DNA of 64,000 bases from Microbacteriaceae bacterium (lineage in GTDB: Bacteria > Actinomycetota > Actinomycetes > Actinomycetales > Microbacteriaceae), in contig JAODMT010000004.1 of assembly GCA_025464975.1 (NCBI GenBank), positions 62,001 through 126,000 on the forward strand, given 5' to 3'. The position numbers and the translations under genes were made by a program. The notes under the pieces are model-generated. The model searched no databases, was not told where the DNA came from, and saw only the letters and a list, made by a program, of their open reading frames with translations. Shown here in pieces: positions 51,080-60,214 of the stretch. Within the stretch, counting starts at the first letter, position 1; each line of letters starts with the position of its first letter.

Positions 51080-52498
51080 TTGGTTCGACGAAGGATGCCA
51101 GCGTCATCCATGGTTCTTGGCGTCGCTGGAGCGGCCAGCCGCAATCGGATCGCTCTTGTCTTCGTCGTGGGACTGGCCGCCATCTACTCGACGTTTGCGG
51201 TGGAGCGGCAATTGACCTTCCACACTGGGGGGTGGGATCTCGGGATCTTCGTGCAGGCGATCCGCAACTACTCCGAGCTGAAGCCACCGATCGCGATCCT
51301 TAAGGGCCCGGGCTTCAACCTGCTCGGGGACCATTTCCACCCGATTCTTGTGCTGCTCGCGCCCTTTTATGCGCTCGCGCCGACGGCCATCACCCTCCTT
51401 GTCGCACAGGCGGTGCTGTTCGCCCTCGCGGCCTGGCCGCTCGTCTCCTGGGCCCGCACAAGTCTCGGTCGTGGCCCCGCCGTGATCGTGGGACTGGTCT
51501 ACGGCCTGTCGTTCGGCATCGCGTCGGCGGTCGGATTCGACTTTCATGAGATCGCATTCGCCGTGCCCCTCATCGCCTTCTCGCTGAGCGCGCTCGGCCA
51601 GCAGAGACTGCGTGCGACGGCGGCCTGGGCGCTCCCTCTCGTGCTTGTGAAGGAGGATCTCGGTCTGTCCGTCGTGGCCGTGATCGGGGTGCTGATCGCC
51701 CTGCGCGGGGCGCGACGCCTGGGAATTGCGGTCGCGATCGCGGGCGCCGCCGCGACGGCGATCGAGATGCTCGTGATCCTTCCGGCGGTCAACGCGTCAG
51801 GCGGGTACGACTATTGGTCGAAGCTGTCGCACCACCCGCTGCTCGAAGTCCTCGGCACGTCGGCAGGCGAGAAGCTGGCGACCCTCGCGCTCACAATCGC
51901 TGTCTCGGGGCTCGTCGCCCTGCGATCCCCGATGGTCCTCGTTGCCCTGCCAACGTTGGCGTGGCGTTTCGCCAGTAACGATGCGAACTACTGGGGCACT
52001 GTCTACCACTACAGCGCGGTCCTCATGCCGATAATGGTGGCTGCGATGATCGATGGCCTGACCAGAATTCGCGAGCGGAATCGCCCATCGTCACGGTGGA
52101 TCGTGCCGGCGGCTCTCGGTGCAGCTGTGCTCGTCGCTGCGGCGTTGCTGCCATCGCATTCCTTCGCGCAATTCGCTACGGCGAAGTTCTGGCAGCCCAA
52201 TCCACAGACGGCAGCAATCACCAATGCGCTGTCGAGAATTCCCGACGGCGCGACCGTGTCGGCGTCGGACAATCTCATTCCACAGCTGACCAGTCGCGCC
52301 TCGGTGACCCTCTTCGGCTTGCGTCCTCTTGCTTCCGTTCGCCCCCAGTGGATTGTGGTCGACCCGAATTCGACCCGCCACTTCGTCGTGACCCGTGCGC
52401 GTGAGCAGAGCGATCTACTGTCTGCCGAAGCACACGGCTATCGGGTCGTGTTCAGGCAAAGCAACATAACCCTGCTCGCGCGCACCGCCGCCGGTTAA
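51080..52498 (+). CDS. DUF2079-family multi-pass membrane protein
   Basis: 472 residues with about ten hydrophobic segments. The family landmarks are STFAVERQLTFHTGGWDLGIFVQA near the N-terminus and FNLLGDHFHPILVLLAPFYAL, as in actinobacterial DUF2079 proteins, which resemble membrane glycosyltransferases (GT-C) in layout: an acidic residue in the first outer loop (GGWDLG) and a C-terminal soluble domain. Function unproven; the neighbourhood suggests cell-envelope glycan work. The start is TTG 51080 or ATG 51095. Confidence 0.85.
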   Translation: MVRRRMPASSMVLGVAGAASRNRIALVFVVGLAAIYSTFAVERQLTFHTGGWDLGIFVQAIRNYSELKPPIAILKGPGFNLLGDHFHPILVLLAPFYALAPTAITLLVAQAVLFALAAWPLVSWARTSLGRGPAVIVGLVYGLSFGIASAVGFDFHEIAFAVPLIAFSLSALGQQRLRATAAWALPLVLVKEDLGLSVVAVIGVLIALRGARRLGIAVAIAGAAATAIEMLVILPAVNASGGYDYWSKLSHHPLLEVLGTSAGEKLATLALTIAVSGLVALRSPMVLVALPTLAWRFASNDANYWGTVYHYSAVLMPIMVAAMIDGLTRIRERNRPSSRWIVPAALGAAVLVAAALLPSHSFAQFATAKFWQPNPQTAAITNALSRIPDGATVSASDNLIPQLTSRASVTLFGLRPLASVRPQWIVVDPNSTRHFVVTRAREQSDLLSAEAHGYRVVFRQSNITLLARTAAG

Positions 52499-52621
52499 GA
52501 GCCCCTATCCGCCCGGCGAGCGCCGATTCTGTGTGCGCAATTGTTGCTTTCTTTGGAGAAGGTTAGAGGCGACGCTCCACGCTCGTCACCGAGAGTTTCT
52601 ATGCCCTGAGGAGAATGTGCC

Positions 52622-53326
52622 ATGTCAGTCGACGTCAGTTCCGAGACGAAGCGCGCAACCGGCATCCTTGCCCCGATGAAGAGATTCCGGCTGACCACTC
52701 TCGTCAGTCTGATCGTGGTAGCGGTCGTAATCGGCCTCGGATTCGTGATCTCCCGCTCGAGCCTCATGACCCGGCTCGAACTACCGATCGACCAGGCGAT
52801 CAGCCGTCACCATGTTGGCTTCTTCGACAGCGTCGCGCTGACGATCGAGTGGCTGTTTTCACCGCTCCAGGGGTTCGTGCTCATCCTGCTCGTGAGCGCG
52901 GTCGTGTTGATCGTCAAGCGGAGCTGGACGATCGGGATTACTTTCGCGCTCGCGGTTCTCGGCGGTTGGCTGAGTTCGGAGGCGGTAAAGCTGATCGCCC
53001 ACCGCGCGAGACCGGACTACCACCTCCTGGCCCATCCGCTGGTCCGCGAGGTCAATTTCGCCAGCTTCCCGAGTGGTCACACCTGTGCCGCGACGGCGCT
53101 CGGTGTCGGCCTCATCTTTCTGTTCCGTGGCACGCGAACGCGACGCTGGCTCGTTCCGCTCGTGGTGCTAGTGCTGCTCGGAGTCGCGTTCTCGCGCCTC
53201 TACGTCGGGGCCCACTATCCCAGCGACGTCATAGCCGCTCTGGTCTACACGACGGCCGCGGTCATCGCATTCCTGTCGCTCTGGAACCGGTGGGCGTCGC
53301 CCGTCCTACTCAGACGGTTCGGCTGA
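52622..53326 (+). CDS. PAP2-superfamily membrane phosphatase
   Basis: 234 residues, about six membrane segments, ATG at 52622 with GGAG upstream. All three phosphatase motifs are visible: KLIAHRARPDYHL, SFPSGHT (catalytic His) and SRLYVGAHYPSDV. Homologues dephosphorylate undecaprenyl diphosphate or phosphatidic acid on the outer face of the membrane. Next to polymer and glycan genes, recycling of the lipid carrier is the best guess. Confidence 0.93.
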   Translation: MSVDVSSETKRATGILAPMKRFRLTTLVSLIVVAVVIGLGFVISRSSLMTRLELPIDQAISRHHVGFFDSVALTIEWLFSPLQGFVLILLVSAVVLIVKRSWTIGITFALAVLGGWLSSEAVKLIAHRARPDYHLLAHPLVREVNFASFPSGHTCAATALGVGLIFLFRGTRTRRWLVPLVVLVLLGVAFSRLYVGAHYPSDVIAALVYTTAAVIAFLSLWNRWASPVLLRRFG

Positions 53327-53356
53327 GCCGTCACCGGACGCTACGGTGAGAGGACG

Positions 53357-55816
53357 ATGAGAGGACGAGTGCGGCGCATCCTGGCGTTCTTTTGGCACGC
53401 CTGGATGGCGCATGCTCAGGCGGTGCTGTTGCGAATGCCAGTGCGATCGAACACCGTGCTCTACGAGTCCTTCGCCGGTAACGGTCAGCTCTGCAACCCG
53501 GAGGCGCTGTTCAGGGAGCTGGTGGGGAGCTCCGATCTGGCTCATCTTCGGCACATCTGGGTGGTGAATGGGCACGCACGACCGCCTCAGAAGAGCCCAG
53601 GGGTTCGCACCGTTCGCTACCGATCGCTCGGGTACTTTCGAGCGCTCGCGACGAGCGGATACCTCGTGAACAACGCGACGTTCCCGCCCGAGTTCGTCAA
53701 ACGGCCCGAGCAGGTATACCTCAACACCTGGCACGGCACTCCGTTGAAACGCATGGGTTACGACATGCCCAACGGCGCGGCAGAGTCCGCGAACACCCTT
53801 CGCAATTTCGTCTCGGCGGACTACTTGCTCTCACAGAGTCCGTTCATGACGAAGCAGATGTATGAGTTGGGCTACAAATTGGGCGGTGCCTTCCGCGGGA
53901 CCGTTATCGAGGCGGGTTATCCCCGAGTCGACAGGCAGTTCATGACAGCAGACGAACGGTCAGCCGCTCGTGAGCTGCTCGAGCGGGCGGGAATGGACCT
54001 GCGGGGCAGGAAGATCGTGCTGTACGCGCCGACCTGGACTGGCCCGTCGTTTTCGGCCCCCGAGAAGAACCTCCTCCAGCTCATGCGAACGGTCGACGAG
54101 TTGCAGGCAAAGCTCGGCGACACCGAGTATGTGGTTCTTCTTAAGCCCCACCAGATCATCAGCCAGGGGACTGTCGAGCGCGGTTTCACGCGCTTGCTCT
54201 CCAACGACATCCCCACCAACACGGTGCTCGGGTGCACCGACGTGCTGATCACCGACTTTTCCTCCATATTCTTCGACTTCCTCGCCTCCGATCGACCGAT
54301 CGTGTTCTATCGGCCGGAGGAAACGGATGCATACCTGGATCAGCGCGGTGTGTACTTCGCCGCCGAGGAGCTGCCGGGTGCCGTGTGCAGGTCTGTTGAG
54401 CAGGTCGCCACCGCAATAGTGGGGGCAGATTCGGACCTGGCCGGACAGCGCCGGCGGGCCGAATGGAGGCAGCGTTTCTTGCCGGAGGACGATGGCCATG
54501 CGTCCGGCCGGGTCATCGACACCGTTTTCCGCGGCATAGTCGACGCCAACAGGTCTGTCACGCTTGAGAGCGATTCCAGGACCTCGCTGCTGCTTCACCT
54601 GGGCAGCATGAATACGAATGGAATAACGAGCTCGGCTCTGAACCTCCTTCGAGCGATAGACCACCGCGCCTTCGATGTCTCCGTGGTATTCAACCGCCCG
54701 TCGAACGCGCAGCAGCGTGACAATCAACGGAAAATCGATCCGCGAGTGCGGCAGTTTCATCGAGCTGGCGGGATGAATGGCACGCTGTTCGACCGCTTTT
54801 ACCGACGTTTCGCAGAGATCACCGGGCGACACGTGGTGCACACCGAATCCGCTGGCCAGAAGCGCATGTGGGATAACGAATGGCGGCGATGCTTCGGCGC
54901 GACGACGTTCGACAGGGTCATCGATTTCGACGGGTACGGGCCGTTCTGGGCGACAATGCTTGTGCACGGTCCCGATGCGCGGCGGTCCATCTGGATGCAC
55001 AACCAGATGGACCGAGAGAAGCACCGTCTGATCCGCGGGCGAAAGCGCTTGAAGCGCTCACTCAGCGCGGTGTTCGGCCGGTATCGGGAGTTCGACGCGT
55101 TGGTCTCGGTGTCGCCCTCGCTCGCGAGGCTTAATCAGCTCACACTGGCGGAGCGTTTCGGGATCGAACCCAAACGCTTTGTCTCCGCACGAAACGTCAT
55201 CGATCCATTGCCCATTGTCGAAGCCGCCCAACATAGCGTGGTCGAGAGCGTCGGCGACCCTCGACCGGAATGGCTGTCCGACCTCGCCGACGACCCGGAG
55301 ACGACGTGGTTCGTGACTCTCGGGCGGTTCTCGACCGAAAAGAACCAGTCGAGGCTGATACGGGCCTTCGCAAAGGTGCACCGCGAGAATCCCGCGACGC
55401 GCCTGCTCCTGATCGGGTACGGTCCGCTTCGGGTCGCGCTCGAACGCCTGATTGACGAGTTGGGGATCAAGGACAGCGCCTACCTAGTGGGACCGATTCA
55501 GAATCCGTTTCCCCTTCTTGGCGCCGCCGATTGCTTCGTCCTCTCGAGCGACTACGAGGGGCAACCGATGGTGCTCATGGAGGCGGCGCTGCTCGGGCTT
55601 CCCATTGTGACCGTCGCGTTCAGCACCGTCGCCGACGCGCTCCCGGTCGGTTCGGCCCTCATCGTCGACCAAACGGATGACGCCCTTGCCGGAGGCATGC
55701 GAGCTTTCCTGAGCGGAGCGGTGGGCCGGCCGCACGTGAACGGGGAGGAATACGCGCGCGAGGCGATTCTGGAGTTCGATGTTGCGACATCCGGAACAGG
55801 CGGATTCTTGCCTTAG
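53357..55816 (+). CDS. CDP-glycerol glycerophosphotransferase fused to GT4 glycosyltransferase
   Basis: 819 residues combining two enzymes. Residues ~60-390 match the TagF/TagB family for teichoic-acid backbones: LNTWHGTPLKRMGYDMPNG, LYAPTWTGPSF, VVLLKPHQ and VLITDFSSIFFDFL. Residues ~405-800 are a GT4-type glycosyltransferase: TSLLLHLGSMNTNGITSSAL, VTLGRFSTEKNQSRLIRAFA and LSSDYEGQPMVLMEAALLGLPIV. The combination suggests synthesis and sugar decoration of a glycerol- or polyol-phosphate polymer by one protein in the cytoplasm. It starts 30 bp after the PAP2 gene. Confidence 0.92.
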   Translation: MRGRVRRILAFFWHAWMAHAQAVLLRMPVRSNTVLYESFAGNGQLCNPEALFRELVGSSDLAHLRHIWVVNGHARPPQKSPGVRTVRYRSLGYFRALATSGYLVNNATFPPEFVKRPEQVYLNTWHGTPLKRMGYDMPNGAAESANTLRNFVSADYLLSQSPFMTKQMYELGYKLGGAFRGTVIEAGYPRVDRQFMTADERSAARELLERAGMDLRGRKIVLYAPTWTGPSFSAPEKNLLQLMRTVDELQAKLGDTEYVVLLKPHQIISQGTVERGFTRLLSNDIPTNTVLGCTDVLITDFSSIFFDFLASDRPIVFYRPEETDAYLDQRGVYFAAEELPGAVCRSVEQVATAIVGADSDLAGQRRRAEWRQRFLPEDDGHASGRVIDTVFRGIVDANRSVTLESDSRTSLLLHLGSMNTNGITSSALNLLRAIDHRAFDVSVVFNRPSNAQQRDNQRKIDPRVRQFHRAGGMNGTLFDRFYRRFAEITGRHVVHTESAGQKRMWDNEWRRCFGATTFDRVIDFDGYGPFWATMLVHGPDARRSIWMHNQMDREKHRLIRGRKRLKRSLSAVFGRYREFDALVSVSPSLARLNQLTLAERFGIEPKRFVSARNVIDPLPIVEAAQHSVVESVGDPRPEWLSDLADDPETTWFVTLGRFSTEKNQSRLIRAFAKVHRENPATRLLLIGYGPLRVALERLIDELGIKDSAYLVGPIQNPFPLLGAADCFVLSSDYEGQPMVLMEAALLGLPIVTVAFSTVADALPVGSALIVDQTDDALAGGMRAFLSGAVGRPHVNGEEYAREAILEFDVATSGTGGFLP

Positions 55817-55850
55817 TGCTTTCTCATTGTGGCTCTGCGAGCGTCGTGAG

Positions 55851-56927
55851 ATGGCTATCTCTGTCGGCGCGACGACCCCGAGGCTCCCCGGCCTGGATGT
55901 AATCCGAGGGATCGCGATCGCACTCGTCCTTGTGCGCCATTCCTGGCCTGCCGTGTTTGCGGGAGCGGGAATCGTTGGCGTCGTCATGTTTTTCACGCTG
56001 AGCGGTTATCTCATCACCTCGCTTCTCCAGCGGGAGCTCGCGACGACAGGTAGGGTGTCGTTCTCGCGGTTCGCCCTCATGCGGGCCATCCGCCTCGTGC
56101 CGGCGCTCGCGCTGATGCTCGTCGTCTTCGCCATCGTCGAGTCGGTGTTCAATCCGCTCGGGGATCGCTCCACCGTTGCACTGACGATCACGGCGGCATT
56201 GCTGTACCTGCGTGACTTTCCGCTGCCGTTCGCTACATCGCCGGCCATCAATACGCTCTGGACCCTCGCCGTCGAAGAGCAGTTCTACCTGTTCTGGCCG
56301 GCAATTCTCGTTTTCGCCACTCGGCGCCGGGTCGTCGGCAAGACGATCGTCATCGCACTCGCCGGTCTGATTGTTGCCTCCTCGGTATCGGTGGGTGTAT
56401 TCGCATACGACCCGGCCACCGTCTACATCCTTCCCACCACCTGGGCCAGCTCGCTCGTGGTCGGAGCTGCCGCCGCGGTCTACCGTGACCGAGTCGTCGC
56501 GCTGTTGCGTGCAGCATCCCGTTTCCGGATGCCCATGATGGTTGCGGTCGCAGTACTCCTCGCGGCCCTGTCGTTGTACCCCAGCGCAAAGAACACCGTG
56601 TGGATTTATGTGGTCGGCGGCCCCACGATCGCGATCCTCACCGTCGTGCTCATCTTCGTGCTGGGGGAGTGGAAGTCCCTGCCGTGGCGCGCTCTCGAAC
56701 CAGTGAGGCTGCTTGGACTGGTGTCCTACGCCGTGTACATCTGGAACGCGATCGTGCTCGAATGGTGTGTGCCAATGGGCCCACTTTCGGGCATCGCTTC
56801 AATTGCGATCACGCTGCTCTTCGGAGTCGTGTCGTGGTTCACCGTCGAGAGGGCGGCCCGTTGGCTCCGTCGGCGGATCGTTGCGAGCGCGAACGGCGTC
56901 TGGCCGCGAAAGGTGAGAACTCGCTGA
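55851..56927 (+). CDS. Acyltransferase-3 (OafA/YrhL-like) membrane protein
   Basis: 358 residues from the ATG at 55851, chosen because the family N-terminus GLDVIRGIAIALVLVRHSWP follows; the catalytic-type histidine is in VRHSW and the arginine motif in RFALMRAIRLVPAL. Ten hydrophobic segments; NTLWTLAVEEQFYLFWP is the family signature. It probably acetylates a surface polysaccharide or teichoic-type polymer. There is no fused SGNH domain. Confidence 0.92.
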   Translation: MAISVGATTPRLPGLDVIRGIAIALVLVRHSWPAVFAGAGIVGVVMFFTLSGYLITSLLQRELATTGRVSFSRFALMRAIRLVPALALMLVVFAIVESVFNPLGDRSTVALTITAALLYLRDFPLPFATSPAINTLWTLAVEEQFYLFWPAILVFATRRRVVGKTIVIALAGLIVASSVSVGVFAYDPATVYILPTTWASSLVVGAAAAVYRDRVVALLRAASRFRMPMMVAVAVLLAALSLYPSAKNTVWIYVVGGPTIAILTVVLIFVLGEWKSLPWRALEPVRLLGLVSYAVYIWNAIVLEWCVPMGPLSGIASIAITLLFGVVSWFTVERAARWLRRRIVASANGVWPRKVRTR

Positions 56928-57000
56928 GGATGCAGGGGAGCGAGCAGAACCCGTTAGATTCTTGGTTGTTTCTGGTGGCACGTCAGGCAAAGTCACATGT

Positions 57001-57609
57001 GTGAACGCCGTCACCCATCTGGTCCTAACCCTTGTGCAATCGCCCTGGGTTTTCGTGGTGTTGGCGGCTCTCCTTATTGTCGACGGGTTCTTTCCCCTCG
57101 TGCCCGGGGAGACGACCGTCGTCGCGCTCGCGACGCTCGGCGCTAGCGGTCACGGGCCGGCACCGCTAGCCGTGCTTTTTGTGGCGATCGGGGCCACCAT
57201 GGTCGGTGACGGAATCGCCTTCTGGATCGGTCGCAAAGTGGGGCCGTCCCGCTGGGCCTGGATGCGGCGACCCAAGCCAGCGCGCGCTCTCCTGTGGGCG
57301 GCCAACCACATTGAGGGACGACCGGGCCTGATCCTGGTTGTGGCAAAGTTCCTGCCGTTCGCACGAGTTGCCGTGACCATGACGGCGGGTGCGAGCGCCC
57401 TTCCGGTGCGGCGATACCTGCTGTTGTCGTTAGTCGCAGCCAGCCTCTACACCGTTTACCACGTTACAGTCGCCACTACCGCCGGGACGCTGTTGTCGGC
57501 CCATCCACTCATCGCCCTCGCAAGCTCGGTCGGATTCGGGCTGGTGAGCGCCGCCCTGATTGCCGGGCTGCGCCGCGTGATGCGTCGGCGCAAGGCGTCA
57601 TCGACCTAG
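57001..57609 (+). CDS. DedA-family membrane protein
   Basis: 202 residues from the GTG at 57001. SNARE-associated/DedA core: FFPLVPGETTVVALATLGASG, GDGIAFWIGRKVGP and VVAKFLPFARVAVTMTAGAS, where the acidic residue and the arginine of the family motif are visible. Such proteins flip lipids, including undecaprenyl phosphate or phosphatidylethanolamine, between leaflets. Its place in this cluster fits undecaprenyl phosphate recycling together with the PAP2 protein. Confidence 0.9.
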   Translation: MNAVTHLVLTLVQSPWVFVVLAALLIVDGFFPLVPGETTVVALATLGASGHGPAPLAVLFVAIGATMVGDGIAFWIGRKVGPSRWAWMRRPKPARALLWAANHIEGRPGLILVVAKFLPFARVAVTMTAGASALPVRRYLLLSLVAASLYTVYHVTVATTAGTLLSAHPLIALASSVGFGLVSAALIAGLRRVMRRRKASST

Positions 57610-57643
57610 GTCTACTGTGTGTGGTGAGAAATGAGGACCGTTT

Positions 57644-59173
57644 TTGTTATTGCATGAGTCCGGCGTGGACACGAAGCGCCGAACGCCATCGTTTTTGCCG
57701 CGACCATCGCTGCGGGTGATCATCGCCGTCATCCTTGGCCTCGGCTCGACCGTGATTTCGTTTATGGGATCTTGGATCCCTTCCCTGTGGGGCGACGAGG
57801 CGACGAGCGTCCTGTCCGCCACCCGTCCGATTCCTTCGCTGTTCTGGATGCTTGGTCGCGTTGACGCCGTGCATGGAACGTACTATCTGTTCCTCCACTT
57901 CTGGGTCGGTGCGTTCGGAGCCTCGCCATTCTCGATCAGGTTCCCCAGCGCCATTGCCGCCGGGCTCACCGTTGCCGGAATCGTGCTTCTGGCAACGCGA
58001 CTGGTGAACCTGCGAACGGGCATCTTCGCGGGGATCGTGTGCCTGGCTCTTCCGCGCGTTACCTACATGGGAGAAGAAGCGCGCGGTTACGCCTTCAGCG
58101 CGGCACTCGTCGTCTGGCTAACCATTCTTCTCGTCAAAATTCTGCAAGACGGCTCACCGAGACGGCGGTACTGGGTCCTCTATGCCGTCGGATTGGCGGT
58201 CTGCGGGTATGTGTTCCTGTTCAGCCTGCTCATCCTCGTCGCGCACGCGGTGGTCGTGCTCTCAATGCGGCGTCGAACCCTGGTGGTCACCTGGGCCAAG
58301 TGGGCGGGACTCGGGCTGGTCCTTGACATCCCCATCATTGCGTTCGGGTACTTCCAAAGAAGTCAGATCGCGTTTCTCTCCGCTCGAAACGCTGCCACGT
58401 TCTCGCAGGTCTTCGTCGGGCAGTGGTTCGGCACAGCACAGTGCGCCGAGGTGTGTTGGGCGCTGATCGTGGCGGCGATCGCCGTGGCCCTCGTATCGTG
58501 GATCCGGCACCGCAACGATGAGCGAACCGATTCACGGTCGACTCCCGGCATCGTTCTTCTCGGCGCCATGTGGCTGCTTGCCCCGACGGCGATATTGCTG
58601 ACAATCAATGTCGTCGATCCCATTTACTCGAGCAGGTATCTCACCTTCGCCGTGCCGGGGGCGGCTCTTCTGATCGGCTACCTGCTCGGCCGCATCAAGC
58701 CGTTGGCTCTGGGCATCGTGCTGTTGGTCGGTACCCTTCTGGTCACGTGGCCCGTCTACCTGTCTCAGCGAACGCCCTATTCAAAGAATGCGAGCGACTG
58801 GGCCGCTGTGGCAGCGCTCATCAAAGAGCACGCAAAGCCGGGCGACGGGATGCTCTTCGATGAGGGAATAAACCCGTCAAAGCGGCCGCGGCTTGGCATG
58901 CGCGCCTACCCGTACGCATATGTGGGGCTGAAAGACATCGCGCTCAAAACCCCGTGGTGGAATACCAACTACTGGAGTGACTCGACGTACACGCTTGACC
59001 AGGTTCCAGAACGCCTCAACGGCGTTCGCACGGTCTGGTTGACCGAGTACCGCGCACCGGGCTCGGCCACGTATGACCAGTACGACCTGAGTACTCTCGC
59101 GTCCCTCAAATTCACGGTCGTCAAGACATACGAGCTGCACAGCAATGTGGTAATCGAATTGCACCGCCCGTAG
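57644..59173 (+). CDS. GT39-type membrane glycosyltransferase
   Basis: 509 residues with about eleven hydrophobic segments. GT-C/PMT signs: SLWGDEATSVLSATR in the first outer loop (the DE catalytic pair), HGTYYLFLHFWVGAFGASPF and SIRFPSAIAAGLTVAG. The TTG at 57644 has GAGGA six bases upstream; a GTG at 57665 is an alternative. It would transfer a sugar from a polyprenyl-phosphate donor, possibly made by the GT2 enzyme encoded at 60.2 kb, to an outside acceptor. Confidence 0.9.
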   Translation: MLLHESGVDTKRRTPSFLPRPSLRVIIAVILGLGSTVISFMGSWIPSLWGDEATSVLSATRPIPSLFWMLGRVDAVHGTYYLFLHFWVGAFGASPFSIRFPSAIAAGLTVAGIVLLATRLVNLRTGIFAGIVCLALPRVTYMGEEARGYAFSAALVVWLTILLVKILQDGSPRRRYWVLYAVGLAVCGYVFLFSLLILVAHAVVVLSMRRRTLVVTWAKWAGLGLVLDIPIIAFGYFQRSQIAFLSARNAATFSQVFVGQWFGTAQCAEVCWALIVAAIAVALVSWIRHRNDERTDSRSTPGIVLLGAMWLLAPTAILLTINVVDPIYSSRYLTFAVPGAALLIGYLLGRIKPLALGIVLLVGTLLVTWPVYLSQRTPYSKNASDWAAVAALIKEHAKPGDGMLFDEGINPSKRPRLGMRAYPYAYVGLKDIALKTPWWNTNYWSDSTYTLDQVPERLNGVRTVWLTEYRAPGSATYDQYDLSTLASLKFTVVKTYELHSNVVIELHRP

Positions 59174-59201
59174 CTCGCGACAGGCAGGGCGCGCTCGCGG
59201 C

Positions 59202-60038
59202 TCAGGCTCCGGCGGCAGTGACGATGAAGTCGGTGGCGAAACCCGCAAACAGGCCGACCAGGATGCCGCAGTACAGGGTGAATCCCTTGCTCATCTTCAA
59301 GGCGACACCGACAAGTTGCACGATAACGTAGAGTATCGAGCCGGCTGCCAGCGCCAGAAAAGCCAGCGAAACGACGTCGTTCACGAAGACGGCTCCCAGC
59401 AGCGTGCCGACGAGCGTGGGGGCGCCGCCGATCACCCCGAGAACGGCGAGTTGCCCCCACGATGGTCGGACCGCCTCTGCGGCAAGCGGAGCGGTGATAC
59501 CGAACCCTTCTGTCGCATTGTGCAGACCGAATCCGATCACCAGCACGACTGCGAGGCTGATTTGCCCGGCCGCGGCAGACTGGCCAATTGCGAGTCCCTC
59601 CGCGAAGTTGTGAAGCCCGATTCCGACGGCGATGAGAAAGGCCAACCGGCTCGGTGCTTCACCGAGGCGTAAAAGCCCCGTGTGCGACCCGCTGACCACC
59701 CGGAGCGTGCCCTTCCCAGCGCGTTTCGCAACCCACCGGTCATAGGCAACAAGTCCGAGAAGGCCCAGCGACACGGAAGCGAAGAGAACAATAACCATGC
59801 CGACGAAAGGAAGCCAGGACGCAAAGGGTTTGCCGGTCGCCTGGGCCATCGCTCCGTCGATGGGTTCGACCGCGTGGGAAAGAACATCCCAGAGGAGGAA
59901 GAGCAGGACTCCGATCGTCACGGCGTTCAGGAACGCTCTGAGCGTCGCGGACTGGGTCTTCAGACGCCCAACTGGAAGCCCGAGAAAAATGGTGAACCCT
60001 GCAATTGCGCCAAGGACGATGAAGCTTCCGATGCTCAC
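59202..60038 (-). CDS. ZIP-family metal transporter
   Basis: 278 residues from a GTG at 60038, with eight hydrophobic segments. The metal-binding helices carry GLHNFAEGLAIG and GLHNATEGFGI, the family's two HNxxEG motifs. Members import Zn, Fe or Mn. A good DtxR/IdeR-type box lies 37 bp upstream of the start, so iron or manganese control is likely. It is flanked by surface-glycan genes on the opposite strand. Confidence 0.93.
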   Translation of the reverse strand: MSIGSFIVLGAIAGFTIFLGLPVGRLKTQSATLRAFLNAVTIGVLLFLLWDVLSHAVEPIDGAMAQATGKPFASWLPFVGMVIVLFASVSLGLLGLVAYDRWVAKRAGKGTLRVVSGSHTGLLRLGEAPSRLAFLIAVGIGLHNFAEGLAIGQSAAAGQISLAVVLVIGFGLHNATEGFGITAPLAAEAVRPSWGQLAVLGVIGGAPTLVGTLLGAVFVNDVVSLAFLALAAGSILYVIVQLVGVALKMSKGFTLYCGILVGLFAGFATDFIVTAAGA

Positions 60039-60074
60039 GACATACTTTCTTTGCCGGCATCAAAGGTCCGGATG

Positions 60075-60093
60075 TTAGGTAAGCCTAACCAAT
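60075..60093. promoter_or_regulatory. DtxR/IdeR-like metal box
   Basis: TTAGGTAAGCCTAACCAAT matches 15-16 of 19 positions of the DtxR/IdeR consensus and is nearly palindromic. It sits 37 bp upstream of the ZIP transporter start, where it could repress transcription when iron or manganese is ample. Confidence 0.65.
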
Positions 60094-60214
60094 AGTCAAT
60101 GCTCGAGCAACGCGACTCCTCTTCCTTAGCGCATCCTTATAGACCCGCGCGAAGCATTGAATTAGCGACCGCACCGGAAAAAGCTCCTCGCGGCACGAAG
60201 CGAAAGGCCGCGCC

